Shown here: positions 1-10,489 of the stretch, piece by piece
Layout: each line of letters opens with the position of its first letter
Position numbering within the stretch: the stretch's first letter is position 1
Source of the DNA: Sanderia malayensis
Lineage: Eukaryota; Cnidaria; Scyphozoa; Semaeostomeae; Pelagiidae
Assembly (NCBI GenBank): GCA_013076295.1
Contig: RQOL01000374.1
Span: forward strand, 3,400,743 to 3,464,742
Reading direction: 5' to 3'
Length of the DNA: 64,000 bases
The notes under the pieces: generated by a model
The model's input: only the letters and a program-made list of their open reading frames with translations
Databases searched by the model: none
What the model was told of the DNA's origin: nothing
Made by a program: the position numbers and the translations under genes

Positions 1-143
1 AACGTTCTAAAATGTTTAAAAATTCAAAATTTTATCCTCTCTTCGATGAAATTTTGAAAAAGCTGTATTTGCCTCGTTTTCGTTATGAAACATTCTATTG
101 TTGTAAAGCCTCCTTTTGAAATTTGGATTAATGTAGATTTTTG

Positions 144-808
144 TCACACATGGTTTGGATTTGTGAAATTTTTCAATCTGGCAAGCCTGCCAAAAATATT
201 ACTAGCTTGACCGTCATAGATCATATATGGTCGAAGATACCTGCCAGCAGCATTGCCATAAAACACCACAGTAAACATTGTTTTTCCTTCAGAATAAACA
301 ACATATTTAACGTTTTTTGACCCTCTGTGGTAAAAAGCTTTTGATTTCCTAGGATCAAGTGAAAAACCAGTCTTGTCTAAATTGAAAAATTTTTCTGTGA
401 AGTCTTTGATTTCCAAATCCTCAAGAAGGTTTTCAAACACGGTGAAAAAGCACCCAAAATAGTTGGTGTCAGCCCTTTTGCTGTGGCAATAGTAACATAT
501 TCTGGCTTTCGCAAGCTTAGCTGTTTCTTACATCTTTTTCTGGACCCAATTATCCAATCTTCAGATTGGGTGTTGTCAGAAAAAATTGATACTTGGTTGG
601 TTTTAATGAAAAATGAGTGTACTGTGAACTTAATTTGATGCATGTCTATTGGCCAGCCAAGTTCTCCCATATATTAAACTGCTTGCTCCAATCTCTTTGG
701 TTGAACATCTTGAAATGGTGCTTCTGGGTACCTCATATTCTAACTCTCTTAGACCTTTCCCATTTTCCAACTCTGCCAAAGCTTCTTTTAATTTTTCCTT
801 ATTGAATT
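144..808 (-). pseudogene. pogo/Tigger-like transposase remnant
   Basis: Three minus-strand pieces in different frames together resemble a pogo-type transposase. About 710-808 encodes a psq-like helix-turn-helix (pattern ALAELENGKG, then EVPRSTISR). About 377-670 encodes the middle part with LSLRKPEYV. 144-440 encodes the start of the DDE domain, with FNLDKTGF (first catalytic Asp) followed by NAAGRYLRP. A stop codon and at least two frameshifts separate the pieces, and the C-terminal half of the DDE domain is not recognisable before the window edge. The order psq-HTH, linker, DDE_1 is established for pogo/jerky-like transposases. No terminal repeats were found. Confidence 0.7.
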
Positions 809-2254
809 TTATGATTCATAGTTTTTCTTTGAGGCATACAATGTTCCTGAATTTGGTACTTCTTCAACCAACACACTATATCACATGTTCATTTATGCCC
901 CCACATGAGGCCATTTGTATATGGCGGCAGCATTCCATGAATGGTCTGACCCAGTTGTAGTGTTGTGATAGCAGAACAAAATACAATGAACAGATAAATA
1001 GTTGGAAGGCCCAAGCTTGGGTTAGGAAGAGAAAACATCAGCCAACGTTTTCAATTGTGTTCTTTGTCTTTTAACAGACCGGATAATGTGTTTGGTCCAA
1101 ATAAAAGGCTGCCTGTTCACACAAGTTTTCCAAGGAGGCCTACATTTTCAGGGGGAAAGAGACCATAAGACCCCCCGAAAAGGGAAGTAATTGACCCTGA
1201 CCCATTGAATAATATGGAGTTGACTGAAGATGATGATGTTGCTGATGGTGGTGTGGACAAGGACGGTTGTATTGGCTTTGATGGAAAGCAATGTAAAGCT
1301 ATCGCTTACTGCCTCTTCTTGTTTGCTTTCGATTAGCTAAATCAGATGAGTAGAGATCATACAAGTAATTACGAGCTGAAATTTTGATAAATCAGATGTT
1401 TCTTTATTCGTACATATTGGTTATTGAAGTTATGTGAGAGTCGGCTAGTAGTTTGGTATTAACAGCCACTTCGCTATGGTGAAGTGCCAAAAGGCTAAGG
1501 ACGGATTTTTGGAATGTTTTGTTGATGGCATTCAACTTGGATTTAGTGTCGTACGAGAAAAATTGGTAATCACACAGGTTAAGATTCGGTAAGGTGTAGT
1601 CAGGAAAGATGGTACAGGATTCAGCAAGATTTTGAAAATGATTTTTTTGCCCAGTGGTGAGATTTGTTTTGTCGGGCACACTGTGTTCTGGGTCATCTTG
1701 TACTTTTTGTAGAAAAGCCTCAATGTCATTATCAGGTATGATGAATCCATTTTGCGTAATGCACATATCCTCATCGGAAGCACGTTCAGAATCGCAAATG
1801 CGGGAAACTGAAATACGTATATGTATCATTGTGAATGGCGTATTTGCGTTATGAAGGAACATTGAGAAATATAGCAGGCTTCCCAAACGACATCGAAGAA
1901 ATGTTAGTTCAAGTTGAAGATGACATTACTTATGAAGATGATGACGAGGAGAGTGATGAAGATAGTGACACACAATATTAAGTATAGCAATCTTTGATCA
2001 GTACAGAACTTCAAAATAGCTTTGAAAATCGGAAACATAGCAAAACATAATAACTACTAAAGCTTTTCGTCTGACACTCATTGGAGTAGTATGTCAGAAA
2101 GAGAATAAAAAAATCTACCACTTTACCATAAAACAATGGAGCTGCAGCAGTCGGATTTTAAATACTTCCGCACACAGAAATCAAACTTTCCAGTATCGGG
2201 GCTCCCTTTACTGGAACCATAATTGCAATATTCAACATATTTTTTATATTATAG
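809..2254. other. No recognisable gene; possible degenerate exons
   Basis: At about 1079-1336 (plus) a polypyrimidine-AG precedes an open stretch rich in D/E residues, but it contains an in-frame stop. At about 1878-1981 (plus) another AG precedes a short acidic C-terminal-like stretch ending in TAA. A 160-codon minus ORF at 1404-1886 matches nothing I know. These may be fragments of a host gene or of an element; I cannot tell. Confidence 0.3.
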
Positions 2255-2622
2255 GGATGTCTGTTATTGAGCAGTCGTATCTTTCTCAAGTTTTGACAGC
2301 AAAATCAGTGACGCAAAGATGTGGAAAGACTGATTACCTCATTCTAGATTTTCATACTGAAAAGCAGATGTTGAAGGTAATATTTTTCAGCCTTTGTTGT
2401 CGTGCTATTGTTGGAAAATCATGGTTTGGAAATTTAATAGAATTGAATTTTTTTATATTTTTGAAATATTTTAGCTTCAGAGGTACTGCATTGTGTCGAA
2501 GGTTCCCATTAAGTGTTACAACAATCTGCAATGTGTGTATTACTGTTCTTGCCATGAAGGGTGTTCTGACTTTAATCAAATTTAATCAAATTTATGCAGA
2601 GAAATTAATCATGGTGCACAAG
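2255..2622 (+). pseudogene. 5' exons of cysteine-rich (HMGXB3/KDZ-like) gene
   Basis: Two exon-like blocks with good splice borders: 2255-2376 (ATAG before, GTAATA after) and 2475-2622 (TTTTAG before, GTCAGT after). The second has a cysteine-rich frame (pattern YYCSCHEGC) that meets a stop at a short direct repeat of TTTAATCAAA. Same strand and plausible order with the exons at 4831 and 5472, so they are read as one decayed gene. The family assignment comes from the later exons; these two are not diagnostic by themselves. Confidence 0.4.
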
Positions 2623-4830
2623 GTCAGTTAAAATATATCAATTGGTTTTGTTGCACATTACTTTAATATGAGCCAGTTTATTTAATACTAGACACCTGTT
2701 TCAGTGACAATGTCTAATAATAAGTTTGTTTATCGTTTCCATTTCCATCAGTTCTATAATCTATTTTATCAAGTTTTGCCGTGTGCTTGGTTTTAGCAAG
2801 ATAATTATGGATTATTTTTGTCTTTACTACTTGGGTTTTTGTGAAAGATATTGAAATGCTAAAGTGATGCGCTGTTAAAAAATTGCTCAAATTGAAATTG
2901 TTTGGTTGACATAACCATGGAGTTCTTGTTATAAATTATATATATATCTTGGTGATTACATTGAAACCTAAGGCAAAGTAAAGGTGTATATTGTTGACAA
3001 AGTCAGACAATATGATCAAAACTAGAACACCAGTATGAAGCCCAACATTGTGCTGGAAAGTTTTTCTTCGAATTCACATTGAACTTGTGAAATCTTCGAT
3101 CTCTGGACATTAATGTTCACACTCCTGGAAGGGATTTTCTAGTTTTTCTACACAGCTATGACCATAACTACACTTGAAATATTACCAAAATATGAGCTGC
3201 TGCTTCAAATACACACCAGATAAGACAAATAGGGTTATTTTCATGCATTATTAATCCAAAATTCTGCTTTACCCATGCCAGAACCTGTTCGGCCTAGCAA
3301 TTTTACAATTTAGCAATTTTTAACTGACCTGATTTGGTGTAAATCTTATAAATGCATAGATAAGAGGTCACCAATTTCCCATACTATTAATTCTATCAAA
3401 AAATTGTTGAAAGAGAGCTTGCTCCTCTTTAATTGAATAGATTTCAAATTCATATTGTTGTTTAAAACTATCCCGCACCACTGAAGACTGTATGTGAAGC
3501 TTGCTCGAGACTGCGACGTTGAGGTCGAAAAACATGCCGGCTTGCAGCATAAGCGTGAGCAAATCATCTTCATTTTTGTAAAAAACTCACTCTTTTCATG
3601 ATAAACGAGGCATCAACAGATTCCTCAGATCCTGAACTAGTTCGTGGCACGATTTAATTTTTTAAATACGACTTGGTTTTGACCATAATATGCAAAACAT
3701 TGAATTGGTACTGAACACAATAAAATAAATTTCATGTGTTCCGGCATCTACGTCACTCCGGCCTCGCCCCAGTTTTCTTTTTGCCCGACTTTTTTCTGAA
3801 AATCGCACTTTTACAGCCGTGAAAAGAGGTGTTAATGAGCGAATTTCGAAATTTAAAAAGTGCAGTTCCTGTTTTTGCGTCAAAAACTACCCAGAAATGA
3901 AATAAAAAAATATGGCGAGAGTAGCCATTTAAGGAGATGCTTAAAGAACAATTTGCTCACTGCATTTATATTAAGATTTGCTTTGCAATGCTCAGTGTTT
4001 GAAAAATATTTAATGGAGTAACAATGCCAGCAATAAATCAAGGTATGTACAAATGTTCATGTACATTGTGTGCAAATACATTTTATGCCACCTTAAACAT
4101 GTGATGTTTAAATATTTGGCTGTGCTTCGTAATAACTTAATTTTTAAACAATTTTTAATGTAATTATAAATGTTGTAACAACACTTCTCCATTACTTTTC
4201 AAATTTCAATTGTTTTATAGACATCTACACAGACCACTGGTATCATCAGGTAGTGGCAAAAATAACCATATTCCTAAAATACAACAAATTATTGAGCGAT
4301 ATCTGAGCTTGCCAACCACTTTTCTTTTATCCGCTTCATGTCTGGTACTTTATTGGCCCTTTTTACAATGCCCAAATTATGTGAATCCTAAAATATATTC
4401 TATAATTTGTTATCAAATGTTTTAATAAAAAAAAATTAATAATTGATTGATATTGTTTGCACTTCTTAGTTCTGTTCCCCAATGTTGATTTCCTTGCTGC
4501 TTTCTGCATGTTCTTTAATTTTCTTTTTGTCCTGTTCCCTTTTTTTCTATCCTCTCAGTTTTTTGTATTCAAAATCAAGTAATCTCTGTCAGCTTTTAAA
4601 CTTGCTCATGGAAAAAGTTTCCATTTTTATATTGCTATTTTCATGTGTGTTGTTTTCAAGTGTGTGCACCTGGTCGGGTTTTCACATAAAATCTCTATAA
4701 GTATAAAAATATGTTGTGTGTAACAACAATCAACGCCATTTAGGGCCACTGTAAAAGAGCCGAATAGGTAAGAAGTTATCTCTCTTTGGCCATATTTTAT
4801 TCATTGTAACCATGAACGGTTTTTTGACAG
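2623..4830. other. No recognisable gene (possible intron)
   Basis: AT-rich, with only short ORFs on both strands. A 64-codon minus ORF at 3368-3562 has a coding-like composition but no recognised domain. The interval could be an intron of the 2255-5743 gene, between the GTCAGT donor at 2623 and the GACAG acceptor ending at 4830. Confidence 0.4.
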
Positions 4831-5331
4831 GGTTTGTCTACATTTGTTCAGCTACCATTGTCTGGTAAGTCGATGGTCATTGTAAAACCACCACTTGACT
4901 CATTTGCAATTGTTGGTGCTGATAGAAGGGGTTTCAGATGTTTTACTTGCACGTCTACTCGATATTCTTGCAATCATATATCTTGCGTAAAGTCAACTCT
5001 TGCAAGAAATGGAACAGACACAGATATACCTGATTGTTTACATGATATGGTTCAACAACATGAATATCTTCGAAGTTCAGCACCAAAGAAATACTCTTGC
5101 CCGGCAGTTTCAACAATGACAATTCCATTCTCTGTGCAGCACTCTAAGAGAAGTTTGTTTACTGGGTTTTTAAATGGTATTGTTGACACTGTTGAAGATC
5201 GGTTTATAATAATAGATGACTTTGCATCATCTATGTGCAGCATTTGCAAGGGGGATTTAACAACTGAAATTCAACGGATAAATAACAAGACGTTTTGCAC
5301 TCAAAAGTATATATTTGATGTTTCGGTTCGG
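4831..5331 (+). pseudogene. Cysteine-rich exon of HMGXB3/KDZ-like gene
   Basis: The exon runs from an AG at 4830 to a GTGAGT donor at 5332 and is open throughout. It carries Cys/His clusters, FRCFTCTST then YSCNHISCVK, and near its 3' end MCSICKGDL. These resemble the SWIM-like/CxC-type zinc-binding modules of an animal family related to HMGXB3 and KDZ transposases; this is my recollection of the family, not a search result. The first tandem unit starts inside this exon at about 5268, so only its last ~60 bases are present in copies 2 and 3. Compared with them, copy 1 has 5 extra bases just before the donor, which changes the phase into the next exon. Confidence 0.5.
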
Positions 5332-5471
5332 GTGAGTGTTTTTGGCCAGTCGTTTCTAAAGTAATATAAAAAGTGAATTGATGTTGGCGATACGGCATTG
5401 GAAAGATATATGTTATCCTTTTCATAATGTATTTTCATTTTGAGTACCGTTCAAAGTTTGCATTAATGTAG

Positions 5472-5743
5472 CGTGTAGAGAAGTTGCAAAGTATGATGGT
5501 TGCAGCAAGGGAGTTTTAAACATGGGAAATTTTCTTGTTGCTCATGATGTTCTACGATGTTATATGCACAATGTCATAACTGGAAATAGGTATGTTGATT
5601 AACAATGTTAATGTTTGATTTTGCAGGCTTTTGAGGCTCCTGAGGCATGCATTTTTATATTGGGAAAACTGGGACGAGTACGGGGGTCCAGGGCCGCGAC
5701 TCTGGGGACTTTTTTATTACCACCACCTTTTTTATTGCTAGAA
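5472..5743 (+). pseudogene. Two further exons of the cysteine-rich gene (copy 1)
   Basis: Exon 5472-5589 lies between TGTAG and GTATGT and reads CREVAKYDGC followed by VLNMGNFLVAHDVL. I associate this YDG...L-N...AH-L pattern with HMGXB3/KDZ-like proteins of cnidarians and fish. After an intron ending TTTTGCAG at 5626, the next exon starts LLRLLRHAFLYW and runs to a stop near 5743. In copy 1 the 5-bp insertion at the previous donor puts this exon out of frame. Confidence 0.5.
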
Positions 5744-5832
5744 AACGCACCAGTTGTGCAATATGCAGTGGTTAATTGACAAACAGATGATGCTAATTTG
5801 ATATCTATTTAAGAATATTATAAATGGGCTTA

Positions 5833-6649
5833 GGGCCCATCTACACGAGAGCAAAAAACAGGCATGCTCAAATTCTTCAAGGGATTAAGCGAATTAGCAC
5901 CTGAAATGAGCATCCCTACCCGTGTAGATGGTCATTTTTGATCACTTTTTGTGAGCACGATTTTGATGACATATGAAAGAAGCCGCTTGGCCAAGTTGAG
6001 CACCTCACTGAGGTGCTCAACGTTCTTATTTCTATTGTTTCACTAATCTTGCCTGTCATGATGAATTATTTTGTCTTCTATTCGATGTACAACATCGAGG
6101 GTGCGCGCAGGAAGACAAAATATCGGACGAGGAATATATTATGTTTCTCCCTTGTTTATATTCTCGAACAAAGTAAAGATTGTATCAGAATGCATAGCTT
6201 TGTGTCATTTGCTGCTGACATGTTTAACATAAAAAACTATCAATGCAGATTGCAGCAATCAGGCAGTTCAACAATATGTATACAATCTTGTTGTTCAAAA
6301 TACTGATCTTGAGAAACTTCATATAATTCATCGCTATCTTCCACGTCATTGAATTTGTTGTTTGCAATACGTCTAAAGCCAACCATTTTGGTAGAAGTTT
6401 CAATTTTGTTTGAACGTGTTGTTTTTTTAATGCGTTTGTATTTGAATGAAACAAAATGAGCGCGACCATGATATATGTTTACATGTTAATTTGCTTGTTG
6501 CTGACAGGTCTTATTTGATGAGAAAAGACCCTGTTGCTAAAAATTTGGAACATTTCAAGTCGGATACGCATTAATTAGATAATTGCATTACGCAACACGC
6601 TGGGTTAGACGGACTTGGTCATGTTTCAAGCTCTCGTGTAGATGGGCCC
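5833..6649. mobile_element. PIF/Harbinger-type MITE, TTA target duplication
   Basis: Perfect 20-bp terminal inverted repeats GGGCCCATCTACACGAGAGC, flanked by TTA at 5830-5832 and 6650-6652. The same site in tandem copies 2 and 3 is uninterrupted (GGGCTTAAGGTC) with one TTA, so these serve as natural empty sites. A 3-bp TTA duplication is typical of PIF/Harbinger. The 817-bp interior has no recognisable transposase. Confidence 0.92.
5995..6021. other. Perfect 12-bp hairpin inside the MITE
   Basis: GTTGAGCACCTC, a 3-base loop ACT, then GAGGTGCTCAAC. It lies in the left third of the MITE; function unknown. Confidence 0.85.
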
Positions 6650-7365
6650 TTAAGGTCAAGAATCTTTGTTTTTCATCAAAATTTCGTTTTTCTGTTTTTA
6701 ATTTATTTTTGTAGGAAATTTATCAGGGAATTCGGTAAGGTAACTATATAGTGAAATTGGTTAATGAAAATGTATTGAAAGTGGAAAAAACCAACAGTTG
6801 ATACTCAGAAAATCATAATGTTTTGTTGTAGTTTCGATTTGCTCAGCCATTTTTCTCGGTTCTTTTTCGTGTGTTTGTTTTCACGTAGGCCATAATGTCA
6901 TACCTCATTTGAAAGCTCGAAATCTCTGCAGTTTGTATCTGGAGCTACTTTCGAGCTCTATTTTGACTCTTTGCAGTATTAATCTGATAAAGACAGAACA
7001 AACTACCTGAAATTGCATCATGATTCTAAAAGAAAGCATGTGATTGGACCGTTTGAGAAATTGAATGATCTGATTGGTTAAACACAATCAGCTGCTTTTT
7101 ATAACGCATGTGGTGGCCGCATCAGCTTTGTACTTTTTGCTTTCCATGTGCTGTACTCTAAACACGATTTTCAAAGATATATTTCAACTTTAAGTGTCAG
7201 TTTTTAAAGTTAATACGTAGAAGATGGGAAGAATTAAGTTGTCGGCCGTTCTTAGGAAGGAGAAAGAAGGCTTCCAAGCAGAGAATTGTTAGTGACAATA
7301 GCATGGCATATTGAAGGCCTAGCAGAAGAACAACAAAAACATCAGCTTGGGCCAGAAAATTATCT

Positions 7366-8790
7366 TTGTTTGGTGTGAACATTGAGTATTTTGCTGATGA
7401 ACACATTGAAACTGTTTCCGACAGTAGCAGTGCTAATACTGACGGTTATCTTTTTGTTCAACTTGCAAAGCTTTCTGATATTTTTTCAAATCTGCTTTGC
7501 CCACATTGTAAGGAACCTGGAGTAAATGTCACAAGAAATCCTTCTGATGATCTTGGTTTTACTGCAAACGTTATCATCAAATGCAGTAGCTGTGACGAAT
7601 ACTCCCAAGAAGAATATCTTTCTCAAAGAGTTGGAGAACCAGAAAACAAGAACAATGCCCCTTTTGATGTGAATGTTCGTGCAACATTAGCTTTCAGAGG
7701 AGTAGGATGTGATCATGCAGCAATGAAAGAGGGGTGTGGAACTATGAACATGCCAGCAGTGTTGAGCAAGGCCTCTTTCATAGAAATCAACAACAGATGG
7801 GAAGATGCTGCAACAAAGACATTTAGGTCTATAAGCCTGCAATCACGAGAGATGATAAAAGCAGCGTATGCAGATGATGGCATGAAAGAAGACAAGGGTG
7901 GCATCCTAGACATTGCTCTGCCATACGATGGAGCTTGGCAAAGACATGGACATGTTTCACATAACAGTGCTGCTTCCACAATTGACCTTCTTGCTGGGTT
8001 GCCAATTGACATTGAAGTATTGTCCAACTATTGTTCAAAATGCACAACGACTCCTGAAGAAATAAAAATGGAAGCATGGAAAAACAACCATGCTGCTAAT
8101 TGTTTAAAGAATTTTAATGGAACAGCAGGAGCCATGCAAGTAGAGGCAGCAAAGAATCTTTGGGAAAGATCAGTTGAGCAACATAAGCTCAGGTCTACGA
8201 CAATGCTATGTGATGGTGACAGCAAAGCATTTGGGGCAGTAAATGAGTTCAAAGTATATGGCGATGATGCTGAAATTGAAAAGCAGGATTGCATCAACCA
8301 TGTATCCAAGAGAATGGGCAGTGCTTTGAGAAATGTAGTTGCTGTCTATAAGGTTCAGAAGAAGTCAATCTCAGGGAAAGGAAAACTGACCCAAATAAAG
8401 GTAAAGAAAATTCAAAACTGCTATGGGAAAGTGATAAAATACCATGCTGAAGACACAAAGCTTTGCCAACCGAGGATAATGGCTATTTTTCATCTTTCCA
8501 GCACTGACACCAACCCAAAGCATGTTCATTGTCCACCTGGTGAAAGCTCTTGGTGTTTCTGGTACAGGGCCAATGCAAAGGGGGAAGAGCCAGGACCACA
8601 CAAAGCGCAATGGATCCTGCCACCAGTTGTGGGCTCACGGCTTGTGCCAATATTCCAGAGGCTCTCTGATGAGAAACTGATAAAACGGTGTGCCAGAAAA
8701 AAGACACCGCATCCTAATGAGTCTCTTCATCAGATTGTTTGGAAAATATGTCCAAAAGCTATATATGTTGGTCAGAAGATATTTGCTTGA
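7366..8790 (+). CDS. Mutator-like transposase (copy 1)
   Basis: 474 codons. Recognised as the Mutator-like transposase domain seen in many invertebrate elements (PF20700-type). Residues ~45-48 and ~70-73 form CPHC and CSSC zinc pairs. Near residue 188 is YDGAWQRHGH, near 283 LCDGDSKAFGAV (candidate catalytic Asp positions), then CINHVSKRMG with the conserved Cys/His, and KIQNCYGKVI. The C-terminal third has CPPGESSWCFW. The frame runs upstream through a basic segment (FLGRRKKASK) but meets TGA at 7314 in all three copies, so the true N-terminus is either lost or supplied by an upstream exon. Lies in an intron-like gap of the cysteine-rich gene, same strand. Terminal repeats of the element were not found. 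Confidence 0.85.
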   Translation: MFGVNIEYFADEHIETVSDSSSANTDGYLFVQLAKLSDIFSNLLCPHCKEPGVNVTRNPSDDLGFTANVIIKCSSCDEYSQEEYLSQRVGEPENKNNAPFDVNVRATLAFRGVGCDHAAMKEGCGTMNMPAVLSKASFIEINNRWEDAATKTFRSISLQSREMIKAAYADDGMKEDKGGILDIALPYDGAWQRHGHVSHNSAASTIDLLAGLPIDIEVLSNYCSKCTTTPEEIKMEAWKNNHAANCLKNFNGTAGAMQVEAAKNLWERSVEQHKLRSTTMLCDGDSKAFGAVNEFKVYGDDAEIEKQDCINHVSKRMGSALRNVVAVYKVQKKSISGKGKLTQIKVKKIQNCYGKVIKYHAEDTKLCQPRIMAIFHLSSTDTNPKHVHCPPGESSWCFWYRANAKGEEPGPHKAQWILPPVVGSRLVPIFQRLSDEKLIKRCARKKTPHPNESLHQIVWKICPKAIYVGQKIFA

Positions 8791-9369
8791 GAATGCTTTA
8801 AACTTATTTTGGTTCTTTACATGCGATTTTCTCAAAACAAGTTTTTACAATAATTTATCTTAGTGAGCGCAACAAATTTTTCCTTGAATGAAATTCTTGA
8901 TATGTATATACCAAAATGATCCCTGTGGCATACAGAGTGCAACTATTATGCCTGATTTATAATATGGTAAACATGTCTTGAGATGAGTAGCTTGAACTTG
9001 CAATTAATTTGAAGAAAATGAACAAATTTATATATTTGACCTGCAATTTGCATTTATGAGGTTAGTATCATAGATACCGTGAAAGCAAGTAGATAGTTGC
9101 ACTCCTTGGCATTTCAGCTGCATTTTGGTTGGTACAAAATGCACCTATCATAAAATATAAAAAAATGCGCATGTACTAAGAATGGCACATTTTCACATAT
9201 GCTTGTGACTTTCAGATGATAACCAATTGCGATATATATATTCTGATTGCATATTTGATATTATTGCAGTAAAATGCATACCCATGCAAATTTGCAAGGC
9301 TCTATTAGCTACGGTACCAGATTTAGATTCCTGACCAGTCGACCACCAGGAAACAAATATTTGCATTTT

Positions 9370-9886
9370 AGGGGGGGGTTATTGGAATTCTTGGCTACAC
9401 CCAGTGGAGAATGAGCTGGTATGCATTCCTTGGCTTTGCGTACTTCCTTGATTGAATGCCCTGGGGCATTTATCAATCTCAGCACTTTTTTGGGGGCGCT
9501 CCTAATCAAGGGGGCCATTATTCGAGGTGGGGGGCGTTTATTGGAAAGTACAAGATCACAGCCTGTCATTGTGTCCAGAAAAAAAGAAAATGGTTTAGTT
9601 GTGCCTTGACTTTATCAAGCAACAACATTTGCAAACAGAACTGATAGCCACAACAGAAGTGTGCCAACATAGCAAAATTATTGTAAAAGGATTTGAAAAC
9701 AATTGGCTTTTGACTCCACAATACTCTACACAATATCAAAAACTGTTGTGTGGTGGGCGTTTCATGGAGGGGGCATTTAATCGGGGGGGGAGGGGAGCGG
9801 GTGCGGATTATTTAAACAGTTGGTAGCATTATCGGGGCATTTATTTGAGGGGCTTTTAATCAGGGGGGGCATTTAATCGAGGAAAT
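9370..9886 (+). repeat. G-rich degenerate minisatellite (unit 1)
   Basis: Many imperfect copies of a ~17-20 bp motif like GGGGGCATTTAATCGAGG, with G runs up to eight. Counterparts lie near 13767-14284 and 18164-18681. The C-rich complement (CCCCCTCTAATAAGCGCC) occurs at about 10140-10270, so the two arrays are inverted around the exon at 9887-10042. Confidence 0.75.
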
Positions 9887-10042
9887 ATGGTACTTGACCT
9901 TGATGTTCATACTGGTTTTTTATGCAACAACTGCGGCCAATACCCACAACAGATCTTTTGTGATGCAACATCTTTCGGGTTTCGACGCATTTACGTCAAC
10001 CAGTTGGAAGTTCAGGAACAAGCAGAAGAGTCCATCCATTCC
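9887..10042 (+). pseudogene. CxxC exon of cysteine-rich gene (copy 1)
   Basis: Open reading stretch beginning at an ATG and ending at a GTGAGT donor at 10043. It reads VLDLDVHTGFLCNNCG then IFCDATSFGFRR. A CxxC followed by a CDATxxGFR motif is, to my knowledge, a hallmark of the same HMGXB3/KDZ-like family as the upstream exons, which supports one gene being spread around the Mutator insertion. Repeated at 14285-14440 and 18682-18837. Confidence 0.5.
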
Positions 10043-10489
10043 GTGAGTCCATCCCTCTATTAACAACCCAGGGCGGTTAATAGAATTCTTACATTTTCAC
10101 TCTTTGGTTCAAACAATTATGTAAAAATTGTGAAATAAGTGCCCCCTCTAATAAGCGCCCACCAAGCATTGGCAAGACATTTAATAAGCACTGGGTGCTT
10201 ATTATGAGTACATTATGTTCATTCACATGCTCTTATGATTCAATTGTAAGCGCCCCCTTCTAAGATTTTTGTTACGCAGGAATGAATTTTGAATTCTAAG
10301 TTTAAATAATGCACTAAACGTCCTAATGCAAAATAATAATTTTATTTGTTATTCTTTTTTCACTGGGTTTAGAGATGGGGTATTCATCTCCGATGAAGAT
10401 ACAAGGACAACACCGAAAAAGTTTGCGAAGTGACGTGCTGCCCCAGAATGGTTTCAAATGCATTTTGTACATTTTTTGCAAGTATTGTT

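Larger units (their letters stand above)
5268..10489 (+). repeat. Tandem unit 1 (4398-bp unit plus insertion)
   Basis: First of three near-identical direct repeats. It is about 5222 bp because it holds an 817-bp MITE plus 3-bp target duplication and a 5-bp insertion at 5326. The junction with unit 2 at 10489/10490 shares an AA microhomology between the unit end (ATTGTTAA) and unit start (AATTCAACGG). Contents: end of the cysteine-rich exon, exons d and e, Mutator-like ORF, G-rich minisatellite, exon at 9887, exon near 10373. Confidence 0.95.

Noticed and set aside
1404..1886. 160-codon minus ORF as a host gene
   Set aside because: No known domain, unusual residue use, and a better exon-like signal exists on the other strand at its edge; left unassigned.
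7713..8027. Minus ORFs opposite the Mutator-like gene, present in all three copies
   Set aside because: Repeated only because the host unit is triplicated; antisense shadows.
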